A DNA stretch of 64,000 nucleotides from CBDBCU01 sp965243185. Lineage in GTDB: Bacteria > Chloroflexota > Dehalococcoidia > Lucifugimonadales > UBA3495. Both the position numbers and the translations under genes were made by a program. The stretch is from assembly GCA_965243185.1 (NCBI GenBank), contig OZ251531.1:1612001-1676000 (forward strand). Direction: 5' to 3'. Below are positions 8,044 through 16,718 of the stretch, one piece after another; the first letter of the stretch is position 1; every line of letters begins with the position of its first letter. The notes beneath the pieces are model-generated. The model was given only the letters and a program-made list of their open reading frames with translations. It did not search any database and was not told the origin of the DNA.

Positions 8044-9642
8044 CTACTCCGTTATCGGGCGGGAAATTATCCACAGGCTGGCTATGGTGTAAATTACCAT
8101 TAAGACCAGCAGCGGCCCCTGGCTTTTCAGGGCCGGCCCCCGTTCCCGGTAGATTTCTCCGGCCCGCAAGTGCGCCAGATAGACCGCTATGATATGCCCG
8201 ACTACGATGACGGTCAGGGCAAAGAACCAGATGAAACGGGCGTTGGTGATGGCAATGTTCACGACATAGCCGGCGCCGCCGAATAAATCCCAGCCGAAGC
8301 CAAAAGGGTCGGAAGCCAACGGGATAATCAGCTGCCCTTGAATTAGCAGAAAGCCCAAGTAGTGGGCAAAGTGGTAAGCCAAGGCGATAGGCACCAGGGA
8401 AAAGACAAAGGCCGCCATTGCCGCCCCGGCCGCCGGGCCACGGCCGCCGGCCGCCCGCCGCATCAGCCCGGCAAAGCCCCCATAGACGGCGGCAAAGGCT
8501 AGGGGGAAAGCCAGCAAGCCCAAGGTGTTGGCGATTACTAATCCGTTGAAGTAGGGGGAAGTCAACCCCGGCGTCCATTCCAGAAAGAAGCCCAACACGG
8601 CCGCCCATTCCGGGGTGTCGCTGAACCCGTCGAAGGTGACCGTCGCCAACAGCAGCAGCACTAAAGCGGTCATTCCGGGGACATCGATTCCGTTGCCGTG
8701 GCCGGGCCGGTTCAAGCCGATAGCCGGGGGGCGCAGGTTCAACTCCCGTTCTGCCGCCAACTCGAAACATTCGTAGCAGTCAACGCAGCCGCCCTTTTCC
8801 CCCTTGCCGTCCCGGGCGGCGCTGACCTGGCACTGCGGCGCGCGGCATTCCTGGCATAACTCCGGCTCCCGGGCGCGGACTTCGGTTACAGCAAAGCGGG
8901 TCAATACGCCGTAAATAACCGAAAAAACTTCCCCCTGCCGCAGCCATGGCTGTTTGCCGAACAGGTACATCCCGCCCAGGGTCAGCAGGGTATAGGCGAT
9001 AATCAGGCCGGACAGGAGGGCCGGAGCAGCCGCGTCCGGCAAGGCGTTTTCGACCCAAGCAAAGGCGAAAAACAACGCTACTGCCGGCCAGACGCCCCAA
9101 CCGGCCGGATATTCCCAGCCCGGGCCCGGTTCCGCCGCCGGCCGGCCCGGCCGTACCCGGCGTTGGATGGCGGCCGCCAAGTCGTACAGGGTGGACCAAG
9201 GGTTGACCGCCGCCCACAGGTTGCCGAGCAGCGACACGGCAAAGCCCATTCCCACCCACCAGATAATCCAGACTAAAGTGGGCGTCAGGTTGTTCACCGG
9301 CCGCTGGACGCCGAACAGCCCGGTGGCGATGACCAATAGAAAGAGGAACAGGGCCGCTACTCGCAGCAGCCAGTAAAGCGGCCCGGTGAGCAGGCTGCGG
9401 GCTATTGTCCAGTGGAACAGGTTGAGCCGGGGATAGCCGCCGCCGGCCGCCGTACCCCGCACGAAAACCCCGATAACGGCAAAGGACAAGACTACCGCTA
9501 ACCCGCCGCCCAGGGCAAAGTAGCTCAAGGGCAAGGGCAGGTCGTACCGCTCGCCGAAGCCGTGGGCGTACGCCGCCGCCGGGGGCAGCAACAGCAGGAG
9601 CAGCAGGGACAGGGCTGGCAGGATTATTTTCAGGGGGGACAT
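8044..9642 (-). CDS. Polytopic membrane protein with cysteine cluster
   Basis: A 532-aa protein using the ATG at 9642; a GTG at 9684 is possible but would add a non-signal-like leader. It has a signal-like first helix followed by about ten or more hydrophobic helices. A cytoplasmic or periplasmic loop near residue 260 carries four clustered cysteines (CQECRAPQC) and then CVDCYECF, which could bind metal or an iron-sulfur cluster. Similar proteins in Actinobacteria and Chloroflexota are sometimes called 'fenitrothion hydrolase', a label that cannot be confirmed here. It is convergent with the coiled-coil gene. Function unknown. Confidence 0.75.
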   Translation of the reverse strand: MSPLKIILPALSLLLLLLLPPAAAYAHGFGERYDLPLPLSYFALGGGLAVVLSFAVIGVFVRGTAAGGGYPRLNLFHWTIARSLLTGPLYWLLRVAALFLFLLVIATGLFGVQRPVNNLTPTLVWIIWWVGMGFAVSLLGNLWAAVNPWSTLYDLAAAIQRRVRPGRPAAEPGPGWEYPAGWGVWPAVALFFAFAWVENALPDAAAPALLSGLIIAYTLLTLGGMYLFGKQPWLRQGEVFSVIYGVLTRFAVTEVRAREPELCQECRAPQCQVSAARDGKGEKGGCVDCYECFELAAERELNLRPPAIGLNRPGHGNGIDVPGMTALVLLLLATVTFDGFSDTPEWAAVLGFFLEWTPGLTSPYFNGLVIANTLGLLAFPLAFAAVYGGFAGLMRRAAGGRGPAAGAAMAAFVFSLVPIALAYHFAHYLGFLLIQGQLIIPLASDPFGFGWDLFGGAGYVVNIAITNARFIWFFALTVIVVGHIIAVYLAHLRAGEIYRERGPALKSQGPLLVLMVIYTIASLWIISRPITE

Positions 9643-9720
9643 CGGGCCGCCAAGGGACAAGTTTAGCGGGGTGTAGTGTAACACTATTCGGCAGCCGTTG
9701 TTTTGATTGCGGGGGGCGGC

Positions 9721-9861
9721 TTACTCCGGAAAGGAAAGTTCGACGGCCCAGATTTCCCCGGCGGCGTTGTATTGGCCGGTGCGGATGCGGGCGATGGGGT
9801 AGTCGGGGAGCGGCCGGTAGCAGTTAGCTTTGGCATATTCCAGAACATTGGCGGGCTGGCG
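9721..9861 (-). pseudogene. C-terminal fragment of an unidentified protein
   Basis: A 46-codon open stretch without a start codon, ending ARIRTGQYNAAGEIWAVELS-FPE. Its composition looks coding (mixed charged and aromatic residues), but the frame begins right after a stop and next to a transcription terminator. It is most simply the tail of a gene removed by rearrangement. The parent protein was not recognised. Confidence 0.35.
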
Positions 9862-9866
9862 TCAGC

Positions 9867-9914
9867 AAAAAGCAAAGGAAGCGGGAGGCTCTGCAACAAC
9901 CCGCCCCCTTTGCG
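9867..9914 (-). terminator. Rho-independent terminator, minus strand
   Basis: A stem of about 14 bp (GCAAAGGGGGCGGG pairing with CCCGCTTCCTTTGC through two G-U pairs) is followed by TTTTT on the minus strand. It lies directly downstream of the gene ending at 9930. A near copy is at 10502. Confidence 0.75.
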
Positions 9915-9929
9915 GTTAGCGTACGGCCG

Positions 9930-10427
9930 TTAGCCGTGATGACCGTTGGGGGTAGCATCGAGGATGGGCGGGGGTTCGGTGAAGGGTTCGCCGTTGGCTT
10001 GGGCCGTTTCCCGGCGGCGATTCCAGCCCTCCCAGGCTTTTTGCTGGGCGGCGGCTTGGGCGAGGCCCAAGGCAAGGCCGCGGCGGTGGCCCAGGTCGTA
10101 GCGTTGCTGCTTGAACATTTCGGCAATCATTTTCCATACCTCCGGAATGGCGTAGTTGATGAACCAGAGACTAACCAGGCAGAAACTGGCGGTTACGAAG
10201 CCCTGGACCACGGCCCGGGGGAATAACGGCGCCCAGCATAGCGGGTCTTGGGTCAAGGCGCCGCATTGGGCTTCGGCTGCCAATTCCTGCCAAGTCCACC
10301 CGGTTTCGGCAATCAGGATGAGGAAAAAGCCGATAACGACGATAATAAAGCGTTTGGGGCCAAGGAGCCAACCGGTGAAAAGGTGGCGGAATTGGCGGTC
10401 GGGATCCTGGTCAGGGCTTGGCGTCAA
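9930..10427 (-). CDS. Family M small membrane protein
   Basis: A 165-aa protein with a TTG start at 10427, five bases after GGAGG. Two hydrophobic segments (about residues 26-44 and 74-96) are followed by PEVWKMIAEMF, a short basic/alanine-rich helix and the tail GEPFTEPPPILDATPNGHHG. The EV-x-x-MI motif after the second membrane helix and the Pro-rich tail recur in other proteins of the window (12114, 19559, 24467, 39339, 44559, 45352), called family M here. No known domain was recognised. It probably sits in the inner membrane with the tail in the cytoplasm (inference). Confidence 0.7.
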   Translation of the reverse strand: MTPSPDQDPDRQFRHLFTGWLLGPKRFIIVVIGFFLILIAETGWTWQELAAEAQCGALTQDPLCWAPLFPRAVVQGFVTASFCLVSLWFINYAIPEVWKMIAEMFKQQRYDLGHRRGLALGLAQAAAQQKAWEGWNRRRETAQANGEPFTEPPPILDATPNGHHG

Positions 10428-10501
10428 AGCAACCTCCGGCGTTTGGGATGAATTCAGTTTAGCCGGCGGCGGTTGGGGTTGTCAATTGGGGTTGCGTCAG
10501 T

Positions 10502-10548
10502 AAAAAGCAAAGGGAGCGGGAGGCTCTGCAACAACCCGCCCCCTTTGC
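10502..10548 (-). terminator. Rho-independent terminator, minus strand
   Basis: The stem GCAAAGGGGGCGGG/CCCGCTCCCTTTGC has one G-U pair and is followed by CTTTTTA on the minus strand, downstream of the gene ending at 10593. With its flanks it forms a direct repeat of about 68 bp with the terminator at 9867. Confidence 0.75.
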
Positions 10549-10592
10549 GGTTAGCGTGCGATGGCTAGTGTGCCACGATTAGCCGGCGGCGG

Positions 10593-11654
10593 CTAGCGGC
10601 GCTTGCGGATTTTCTTGATGCAGGTGACGCTGAAGGGGAAACTTTGCCGGGCCCAGCCAAACGCATTGGGGTTGCCAGCAATGTTCACGAAGGCGTAATG
10701 GGCATTCACCGCCTCCGCCCGCGCCCGGGCGATGTCGCCTTTCTCCCCTTCGACTTGCGGAATATGCTCTTCATTCGTGCTACCGGTAATGACGTTACTG
10801 GTTTCCACCCGGACGCTAGTTTCGGGCCAGGCCAGACCGTTGACGGTGTCGCCAAGCAGCCGATCCGACTGCACAGTATCATTCCTTTTAGAAAGCCATT
10901 CGGCCTCGGTCTCGGGGTGAACGAAGGACATTTGGGGGTTGACCCCGCGTTGATAGCCCAAAGCCCGGCAGCGCTCGTTGCCCTTTTCCCGGAGCAGGGC
11001 GGGCCAATTGCTGAGCCGGGAGTGCTTCCAGCCGTACCGGGTATCCGGTATCGAATTATCAAAGTGGGTATTAAAGCCCGGGTCAGTAAAACGGTATTGG
11101 GCTTGTAAGATCCGGGAGCCGGTGCTCACCTGCTCGGTCCTTCCCCCCCACTCAGACCAAACCCGCTGGTCAAAGTCGGCGCTGGGTTCGAGGAACAAGC
11201 GTTTGGTGATGGTGCGGCGGCGGCGTTCCTCCCGGGGAAACTCAAAAATCAGGTCCCGGCTCACCCCGGTAACGCCGGATTCGCCGTCAGTCAGGTAGCC
11301 CTCTTGGGCGGCGAGGAAGCCGCGGAAGTTGCCGCTTTGGCCGAAATAGACGGTGTCGTCCCGCTCATTGCGGTCCCGGCCGGCTTCCCAAGTCTCGGCT
11401 TTAGTCCAAGTATCCGACTGGTCGATGGCGCAATAGATGGACTTCCCCCGGTTCGCCGCCAGGGTTTCGAGGATCATCGAGACGCGGGCATCCTCGGCAT
11501 CGGCAACCGCCGGCGACTCCTGCCAGTCGGAGCAGTCCCAAGGGATGGAGCGGGGGGCGGCCTGCGCCGTCGGGTCCGGACTGGCGGTAAAGAACAGGAG
11601 CAGGGTCAAAGCGGACAGGGCAAGGATGGCAATAGGAAATCGGTAGCGGTGCAT
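10593..11654 (-). CDS. Secreted protein, constant-N/variable-C type, copy 1
   Basis: A 353-aa protein. The ATG at 11654 starts a clear signal peptide (MHRYRFPIAILALSALTLLL). The region from RSIPWDCSDWQESPAVADA through SRDLIFEFPRE, about 108 residues, has only nine differences from the protein at 15568. The following roughly 190 residues diverge strongly, with only spots such as SEWG and a final TC...RKRR in common. No catalytic motif was recognised; conserved cysteines suggest an extracytoplasmic fold. Both copies lie next to family M genes. Function unknown. A GC-rich hairpin lies just upstream. Confidence 0.8.
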   Translation of the reverse strand: MHRYRFPIAILALSALTLLLFFTASPDPTAQAAPRSIPWDCSDWQESPAVADAEDARVSMILETLAANRGKSIYCAIDQSDTWTKAETWEAGRDRNERDDTVYFGQSGNFRGFLAAQEGYLTDGESGVTGVSRDLIFEFPREERRRRTITKRLFLEPSADFDQRVWSEWGGRTEQVSTGSRILQAQYRFTDPGFNTHFDNSIPDTRYGWKHSRLSNWPALLREKGNERCRALGYQRGVNPQMSFVHPETEAEWLSKRNDTVQSDRLLGDTVNGLAWPETSVRVETSNVITGSTNEEHIPQVEGEKGDIARARAEAVNAHYAFVNIAGNPNAFGWARQSFPFSVTCIKKIRKRR

Positions 11655-11716
11655 TGGGAATACCTCCGGGCGGCCAGAGCCTTTTACTCCCAGCGATAAG
11701 CCGGTAATAAAAGTGT

Positions 11717-11760
11717 AGGAAAGGCCGCCCAACCCCTTGACAGGTTGGGCGGCCTTTCCT
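11717..11760. other. Perfect 18-bp inverted repeat
   Basis: AGGAAAGGCCGCCCAACC and its exact complement are separated by eight bases. It lies 63 bases upstream of the secreted-protein start. It could be a bidirectional terminator (short T-rich ends on both strands) or an operator. Confidence 0.5.
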
Positions 11761-12113
11761 GGCGATTTTGGGAAATTGGGGGGTGGGGTTGGCTGCCGGG
11801 GGGTTGGGGGGAATTAAAAATTTTTTTGGTACCGGGAGGGGGGCGAAAAAATACGGTGGGGGAACGGTCACTGACCGTTCCCCCACCGCATTGGCAAAAG
11901 TTTTGAGGTTTGGAATGAGTCTGCGGATTGGCTCGCGGATAGTTGCCCGGCGCGGCCGGGTTGGTTATCCGCCCCAGCTATAGCGTCAGTTATCCGGGGC
12001 GTCAATAATCAGCGTGAACCCGCCCCGGTTTGGCCGATAATTGCCCCAAAGAAATAGCGGCGGTTGCAATAACCGCCGCCGTTTCCTTGGGGGCAATGCC
12101 AGCCGGTTTGCCG
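11761..12113. other. Non-coding stretch with R50-variant palindrome
   Basis: No convincing gene is seen. A 35-bp perfect palindrome with 17-bp arms (CGGTGGGGGAACGGTCA) spans 11854-11888 and is followed by CAAAAGTTTTGAGG at 11895-11908. These are the two parts of the R50 repeat in inverted order and with a changed stem. A run of A and T lies at 11815-11827. Confidence 0.5.
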
Positions 12114-12815
12114 TTACGCGTCACCGTTGCCGTTATGCCCGTTTGGTGCCAGCCCCGGCGGGAGATTGAACCCTTGCTCCTCGGCCCATTTCAGGACGGC
12201 AGCAGCGCGCTCCCGCTCTGCGGCGGCGGCCGCCTCACGCTCTGCTATCGCCGCCGCCTGTTGCGCCATTTGCTCCACGGCTGCCGCCGCCCGCTCCGCG
12301 GCTACCGCCGCCTGCTCCCGTTCCGCTGCGGCGGCCGCTTCACGCTCTGCTATCGCCGCCGCCTGCTGCGCCACTTGCTCCCGCTCCGCCGCCACTGCCG
12401 CCTCCCGCTCTGCCACCGCCGCCTCCCGCTGCTCCGCCGCCGCTGCCCGCTCCAGCACTGCCGCCGCCCGCTTCTCTGCCGCCGCTGCCTGCTCCGCCGC
12501 CGCCGCTGCCGCCACTTTAACCGATTCCTCCCGCTCCATCACCACCGCCGCCCGCTTTTCAACATTCCGGGCAAAAATCACGTCCTTCACCTCCGACCTA
12601 ATCAATTGGATGACCAAGAACAGGTAGGGAATCAACCCCCCGCCCGCATTGGCCGCTACCTGCGTAGCCTTCCCGGCTATCGCCGTAATATCCGCAACTA
12701 AGGGCGTCTTGACTCCCTCCGGCAGACCCGGATAAATCGCCAACCACACCGCTATGCCGGTGGCCAGCAAAACTGCCAGAATGATTGACCATTCCCAGCC
12801 CCGCAACCATTGCAC
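12114..12815 (-). CDS. Family M membrane/coiled-coil protein
   Basis: A 233-aa protein. Two membrane helices (about 10-29 and 58-74) enclose AGGGLIPYLF, a motif shared with the proteins at 19559 and 24467, followed by SEVKDVIFARNVEKR. Residues 90-205 are an unusually pure Ala/Glu/Arg coil made of AEREAA-type repeats. The tail is KWAEEQGFNLPPGLAPNGHN. The architecture is membrane hairpin, long coiled coil, then W...PPG tail. Low-complexity DNA makes replication slippage in the coil likely. Function unknown. Confidence 0.75.
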   Translation of the reverse strand: MQWLRGWEWSIILAVLLATGIAVWLAIYPGLPEGVKTPLVADITAIAGKATQVAANAGGGLIPYLFLVIQLIRSEVKDVIFARNVEKRAAVVMEREESVKVAAAAAAEQAAAAEKRAAAVLERAAAAEQREAAVAEREAAVAAEREQVAQQAAAIAEREAAAAAEREQAAVAAERAAAAVEQMAQQAAAIAEREAAAAAERERAAAVLKWAEEQGFNLPPGLAPNGHNGNGDA

Positions 12816-12856
12816 TGCTTTTCACCCCCGTTCTTTCCGCATTAAGGCACTTGGTT

Positions 12857-12862
12857 ATTATA
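12857..12862 (-). promoter_or_regulatory. -10 box for the family M gene
   Basis: TATAAT on the minus strand, 41 bases upstream of the start at 12815, in a locally AT-rich patch. No clear -35 box. Confidence 0.5.
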
Positions 12863-13109
12863 TCCTTCCATCCCCTAAAGTCAAAGCAATCACGGCGGCT
12901 CGTTTGGAATGGAAGGATTAGAGCCGTCTCCCCCTAACTATTAACGCCCCGGCTAACCCACTCCATAGCCATATCATCCCGACCACTCCCCCACTATCCC
13001 ATCCCGACGCCCCCGCCGCGCCCCCGCAAAACTTTCTGGACTTTCTGGATTGGAACTGGCTGCCGGCCTATCGCCTACCGAAACCGGCCCCCTCCTCCAA
13101 AAACCCTCC

Positions 13110-14120
13110 TCAATAACTCTCCATCATCCGCTGCAACTCCCCCAAATCCCCCGTCCCCGTCAACCCCAGCATCAGCAAAATCCGCGCCTTCTTCGGCGTC
13201 AAATTATCCGCCGCCAAATACCCCTCCTCCCGAAACCGCCGCGACCGCACCACCCGCCCATTCCCCGTCTGCGTCGCAATAACCACCGGCAACCCCCGAC
13301 CCACCGCCCGCCGCAGCCCCGCCATAAACCCCGGCGGCGACCCCCCGCTCCCCAACCCCGCCGCCACAATCCCCCGCACCCCCGCCGCCACCAGCGCATC
13401 AATCACCACCCCATCCGCTCCCGCATAAGCGTATGCAATATCCACCCGCGGCAGCTCCCTCAAATCCCCCACCGCAAACTCCGTATCCGCCGAATGCCGC
13501 TTCTCCGGCCGCCGATAAAACACCACCTCCCCATCCGAATCCGCATACCCCAAACAGCCCAACTCCCCGGAACGAAAAGTCTCCAACCGATAACTGTTAC
13601 TCTTCACCACCTCCCGCGCCGCCTGAATCTCATTATTCAGCACCGTCAGCGTCCCCCGACCCGCCGCCTGCGCCGCCGCCGCCACCCGAATACAATCCAT
13701 CAAATTCACATCCACATCCGTACCCAACCCCGTCGGCGGCCGCATCGCCCCCGTAACCACCACCGGCCGCCGATCCTTAACCGTCAAATTCAAAAAATAC
13801 GCCGTCTCCTCCAGCGTCGCCGTCCCGTGGGTAATGGCAATCCCCGCCGCCCCCGGATCCTTCCGAAAAATCCCATTGCACCGCCGCGCCAAATCCAGCC
13901 AATGCCCCGGCCCCACACTCCCACTCCCCACATTCACATACTGCTCCGCCAACACCTCCGCAAACCCCGCCGTCTCCGGCACCCGCGCCAGCAGCTCCGC
14001 CACCGTCAAATGCCGGTCATAATAGTTATAATCCACATAATCCGTCCGCGAATCCCCCACAAAGGAAATACTCCCCCCCGTCCCAATCAAATAAACCCGC
14101 GGCAGCCCATTAACCGCCAT
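13110..14120 (-). CDS. Asparaginase/glutaminase-like protein
   Basis: A 336-aa protein of the bacterial L-asparaginase fold. It has the N-terminal YLIGTGGSISFVG loop and the second active-site loop AITHGTATLEETAYFL near residue 95, then VTGAMRPPTG and NLMDCIRVA. In the well-studied enzymes these loops read GTGGTI and HGTDTMEET. Here the first catalytic Thr is Ser and the catalytic Asp after HGT is Ala. The fold is clear, but activity on asparagine is uncertain. No signal peptide, so cytoplasmic. It is transcribed divergently from the next gene, with a shared 114-base promoter region. Confidence 0.85.
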   Translation of the reverse strand: MAVNGLPRVYLIGTGGSISFVGDSRTDYVDYNYYDRHLTVAELLARVPETAGFAEVLAEQYVNVGSGSVGPGHWLDLARRCNGIFRKDPGAAGIAITHGTATLEETAYFLNLTVKDRRPVVVTGAMRPPTGLGTDVDVNLMDCIRVAAAAQAAGRGTLTVLNNEIQAAREVVKSNSYRLETFRSGELGCLGYADSDGEVVFYRRPEKRHSADTEFAVGDLRELPRVDIAYAYAGADGVVIDALVAAGVRGIVAAGLGSGGSPPGFMAGLRRAVGRGLPVVIATQTGNGRVVRSRRFREEGYLAADNLTPKKARILLMLGLTGTGDLGELQRMMESY

Positions 14121-14234
14121 AACTCAACCTCCTTCCATCAAAATCCGGCCCCGCCGGCCCCAAGAATTTGCCAACCTGCTCCAACTCTAGTATAGTCTGC
14201 CCCATTGGGTAAATCAACTTATGGAGGATTTCTG

Positions 14235-15095
14235 ATGAATTTGACCGAGCGGCGGGAACGGTATCGGGGGATTTTGGCGGGAGAGCGGTGTGTGCACCCG
14301 GCGTCAGTGTTTGACCCCATTTCGGCCCGGGCGGCCGAGGATTTGGGCTTTGAGGTGGGAATGTTCGCCGGCTCCATCGCCTCCGGCACCGTCCTTGGCG
14401 CCCCCGACCTCATCGTCCTCACCCTAACCGAATTCGCCCAGCAGATTCACCGCATTTGCCGGGCCGGGAACTTGAGCCTCATGGTCGACGCCGACCACGG
14501 CTACGGCAACGCCCTCAACGTCCGCCGCACCGTCGAGGAACTCGAAACCGCCGGCGTCGCCGCCCTCACCATCGAGGACACCGCCCTCCCCCTGTCCTAC
14601 GGCAACGCCAGCGAAGGCAACCTCATCTCCCTCGACGAAGGCATCGGCAAAATGAAAGCCGCCCTCTCCGGCCGTCAAGACCCCAACCTCGTCATCGCCG
14701 GCCGCACCAGCGCCCTCCGCTTCGGCGGCATCCCCGCCGCCATCCAACGCGCCCAAGCCTACCAATCCGCCGGCGTCGACGCCCTATTCCTCGCCGGCGC
14801 CCAAACCCGCGACGAAATCGCCGCCGTCGCTGCTGAAACCACCATCCCCCTCCTCCTCGGCGGCGCCGGCGGCGAATTGTCGGATTTGGATTGGCTCAGC
14901 CAAAACCGCGTCCGCATCGCCCTCCAGGGCCACCTCCCCTTCGCCGCGGCGGTAAAAGCCGCCCACGACACCCTGAAAGCCCTGCGGGAAGGAGTACCGC
15001 CGGCGGATTTGACCGACAGCCTCGCCTCCCCCGAACTCCTCAGCCAGCTAACCCGCCGCCCCCACTACGACCAATGGATCCAAGACTGGCTCTAA
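14235..15095 (+). CDS. Isocitrate lyase/PEP mutase family protein (oxaloacetate decarboxylase-like)
   Basis: A 286-aa TIM-barrel enzyme. The ATG at 14235 is used because ATGGAGGA lies just upstream. Family marks: CVHPASVFDPISARAAEDLG, GMFAGSIASG, VDADHGYGNALNVRRTVEEL and AGVAALTIEDTALP; VDADHGYGN binds the metal and substrate in this superfamily. Length and sequence are closest to the oxaloacetate decarboxylase branch (PA4872-like), not to isocitrate lyase. It would cleave or decarboxylate a 2-oxo-dicarboxylate. Divergent from the asparaginase-like gene. The exact substrate is not evident. Confidence 0.8.
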   Translation: MNLTERRERYRGILAGERCVHPASVFDPISARAAEDLGFEVGMFAGSIASGTVLGAPDLIVLTLTEFAQQIHRICRAGNLSLMVDADHGYGNALNVRRTVEELETAGVAALTIEDTALPLSYGNASEGNLISLDEGIGKMKAALSGRQDPNLVIAGRTSALRFGGIPAAIQRAQAYQSAGVDALFLAGAQTRDEIAAVAAETTIPLLLGGAGGELSDLDWLSQNRVRIALQGHLPFAAAVKAAHDTLKALREGVPPADLTDSLASPELLSQLTRRPHYDQWIQDWL

Positions 15096-15129
15096 ACCCC
15101 CCTCAAAACCCACAGACTCCCCAAACCCC

Positions 15130-15180
15130 AAAAGTTTTGAGGGGGCGCGGGGGAACTTTATGTGACAGTTCCCCCGCCGT
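15130..15180 (+). repeat. R50 dispersed repeat
   Basis: Copy beginning AAAAGTTTTGAGG and ending CCCCCGCCGT. The inner stem is altered (CTTTATGTGACAG in place of CTTTTACAAAAG). Confidence 0.8.
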
Positions 15181-15225
15181 CCCCCCATCCTACGACAACC
15201 GTCAGCCCCCCATCCTTCCCCCACC

Positions 15226-15251
15226 GTCATTCCCACGAAAGTGGGAATCCA
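15226..15251 (+). repeat. R27 palindromic repeat
   Basis: GTCATTCCCACGAAAGTGGG followed by AATCCA, with a partial second unit just after it (CACGAAAGCGGGAATC). Confidence 0.75.
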
Positions 15252-15285
15252 AACCCCACGAAAGCGGGAATCAAGTATGTAGCTA

Positions 15286-15316
15286 TGTCATTCCGCGGCT
15301 GTGGCCGCGGAATCTA
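15286..15316 (+). repeat. R27-variant repeat
   Basis: TGTCATTCCGCGGCTGTGGC, then CGCGGAATCTAAAA. This is the 'TGTCATTCCG...GGAAT' subtype, also at 22493, 40090, 57349 and 60922. Confidence 0.65.
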
Positions 15317-15366
15317 AAACGCCGCCCCCGCAACCACTCTCAACACAACCAGCCATCCCCAAATCC

Positions 15367-15416
15367 AAAAGTTTTGAGGGGGTGCGGGGGAACTTTTACA
15401 AAAGTTCCCCCGCCGT
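15367..15416 (+). repeat. R50 dispersed repeat
   Basis: Typical copy with the perfect stem GCGGGGGAACTTTT/AAAAGTTCCCCCGC. The 472-base gap 15096-15567 holds only R50 and R27 copies and the leader of the next gene; no further gene is seen. Confidence 0.85.
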
Positions 15417-15567
15417 ATCCCCGGCTGACAACCGCTATCCCCTCCTCCGGCAAACGTCATTCCCACGAAAGCAGCCATCCAAAACCCCGGCAATCCCCCC
15501 TTGACAAAACCCCCGCCATCCCTTACCTTACCCTCCAATTTCAACCCACCAAAAAGGATGAACCGCT

Positions 15568-16551
15568 ATGCTTCGCGCCCTCGTATCCGCCCTCGCCCTC
15601 GTCGGCCTCCTGACCCTCGCCGCCGCCTTTGCCCCCAACCCCGGCCCCGCCGCCCCGGCCCTCACCTCCTCCCCTTCCGAACTACCCCCCCCCGAACACC
15701 CGTTCTATGTAGGCGCGGCTGCGGCCGCCCAACGCTCCATCCCCTGGAACTGCGCCGACTGGCAAGAATCCCCCGCCGTGGCCGACGCCGATGACCCCCG
15801 CGTCTCCATGATCCTCGAATCCCTCGCCGCCAACCGCGGCAAAGCCATCTACTGCGCCATCGACCAGTCCGACACCTGGACCAAGTCCGAAACCTGGCTT
15901 GCCGGCCGCGACCGCAACGAACGCGACGACACCGTCTACTTCGGCCAAAGCGGCAACTTCCGCGGCTTCCTGTCCGCCCAAGAAGGCTACCTGACTGACG
16001 GCGAATCCGGCGTAACCGGCGTCAGCCGCGACCTCATCTTTGAATTCCCCCGGGAACCCAAGAAACGCCGCCGCTACAAATACATCATCGTAACCGAATC
16101 CTCCGACCCGATCCCCCACGACACCCGCAACTGTTACCCCTATCAAAGCGCCCAATATCCCAACCATCCCGGTGGCTACGCCTACGCCGCCGACTGCCGC
16201 CGCGTCCTGTCTGAATGGGGCGACTACACTACCAATCCCATTCCGGTTGGGAATAATGACCGCACGAACGCCACCCATTGGCCCTCGACCGCCCGGTTCC
16301 GTTATACCAGCAATGTCCCCTCCTTTACTTGGGCCGCCCGCGCCCAAGCCGTTGCCACCGCGCACTGCTTGGCCGAGGGCTGGGAGCGCGCCGTAAATGT
16401 CGCCGCTGGCGACCCGGCCCCCACCGGCGACCACGACTGGGTCTATGAGCGCCAAAGCACCACCGCTGACCCAAGCAAGTACCGCGCCGCCCGCGTCAAC
16501 ACCTGGACCGCCACCTGCGAAAAAGACGTCCGCCGCCGCGTCCGCCGCTAA
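15568..16551 (+). CDS. Secreted protein, constant-N/variable-C type, copy 2
   Basis: A 327-aa protein with an AAAAAGGATGAACCGCT leader before the ATG and a signal peptide (residues 1-20, LALVGLLTLAAAFA). A Pro-rich spacer leads to the block from RSIPWNCADWQESPAVADA through LIFEFPRE, which is over 90 percent identical to the protein at 10593. After this block the two proteins diverge. This copy has a Tyr/Cys-rich part (RNCYPYQSAQYPNHPGGYAY) and ends VTRRR-like with TATCEKDVRRRVRR. It is convergent with a family M-like gene. Function unknown; the constant/variable layout resembles polymorphic surface proteins (inference). Confidence 0.8.
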   Translation: MLRALVSALALVGLLTLAAAFAPNPGPAAPALTSSPSELPPPEHPFYVGAAAAAQRSIPWNCADWQESPAVADADDPRVSMILESLAANRGKAIYCAIDQSDTWTKSETWLAGRDRNERDDTVYFGQSGNFRGFLSAQEGYLTDGESGVTGVSRDLIFEFPREPKKRRRYKYIIVTESSDPIPHDTRNCYPYQSAQYPNHPGGYAYAADCRRVLSEWGDYTTNPIPVGNNDRTNATHWPSTARFRYTSNVPSFTWAARAQAVATAHCLAEGWERAVNVAAGDPAPTGDHDWVYERQSTTADPSKYRAARVNTWTATCEKDVRRRVRR

Positions 16552-16584
16552 CCCCCCAATGTGCGGTACCATCCCCCAAACTCA

Positions 16585-16634
16585 AAAAGTTTTGAGGGGG
16601 TGCGGGGGAACTTTTACAAAAGTTCCCCCGCCGT
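16585..16634 (+). repeat. R50 dispersed repeat
   Basis: Full copy 34 bases after the secreted-protein stop. Confidence 0.85.
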
Positions 16635-16643
16635 CCCCCCAAC

Positions 16644-16677
16644 AAAAAAGGCAGGTCTCCCCACCGGAAAACCCGCC
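16644..16677 (-). terminator. Rho-independent terminator, minus strand
   Basis: GGCGGGT pairs with ACCTGCC (one G-U pair) and TTTTTTG follows on the minus strand, downstream of the gene ending at 16719. Close relatives are at 22551 and 57496. Confidence 0.6.
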
Positions 16678-16718
16678 AAATAACTTCACCCCCGCCGCGT
16701 CAGCAGCAAAGCCAGCCG

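Noticed and set aside
13050..14195. Plus-strand ORF of 381 codons opposite the asparaginase-like gene
   Set aside because: Pro/Arg/His-rich shadow frame.
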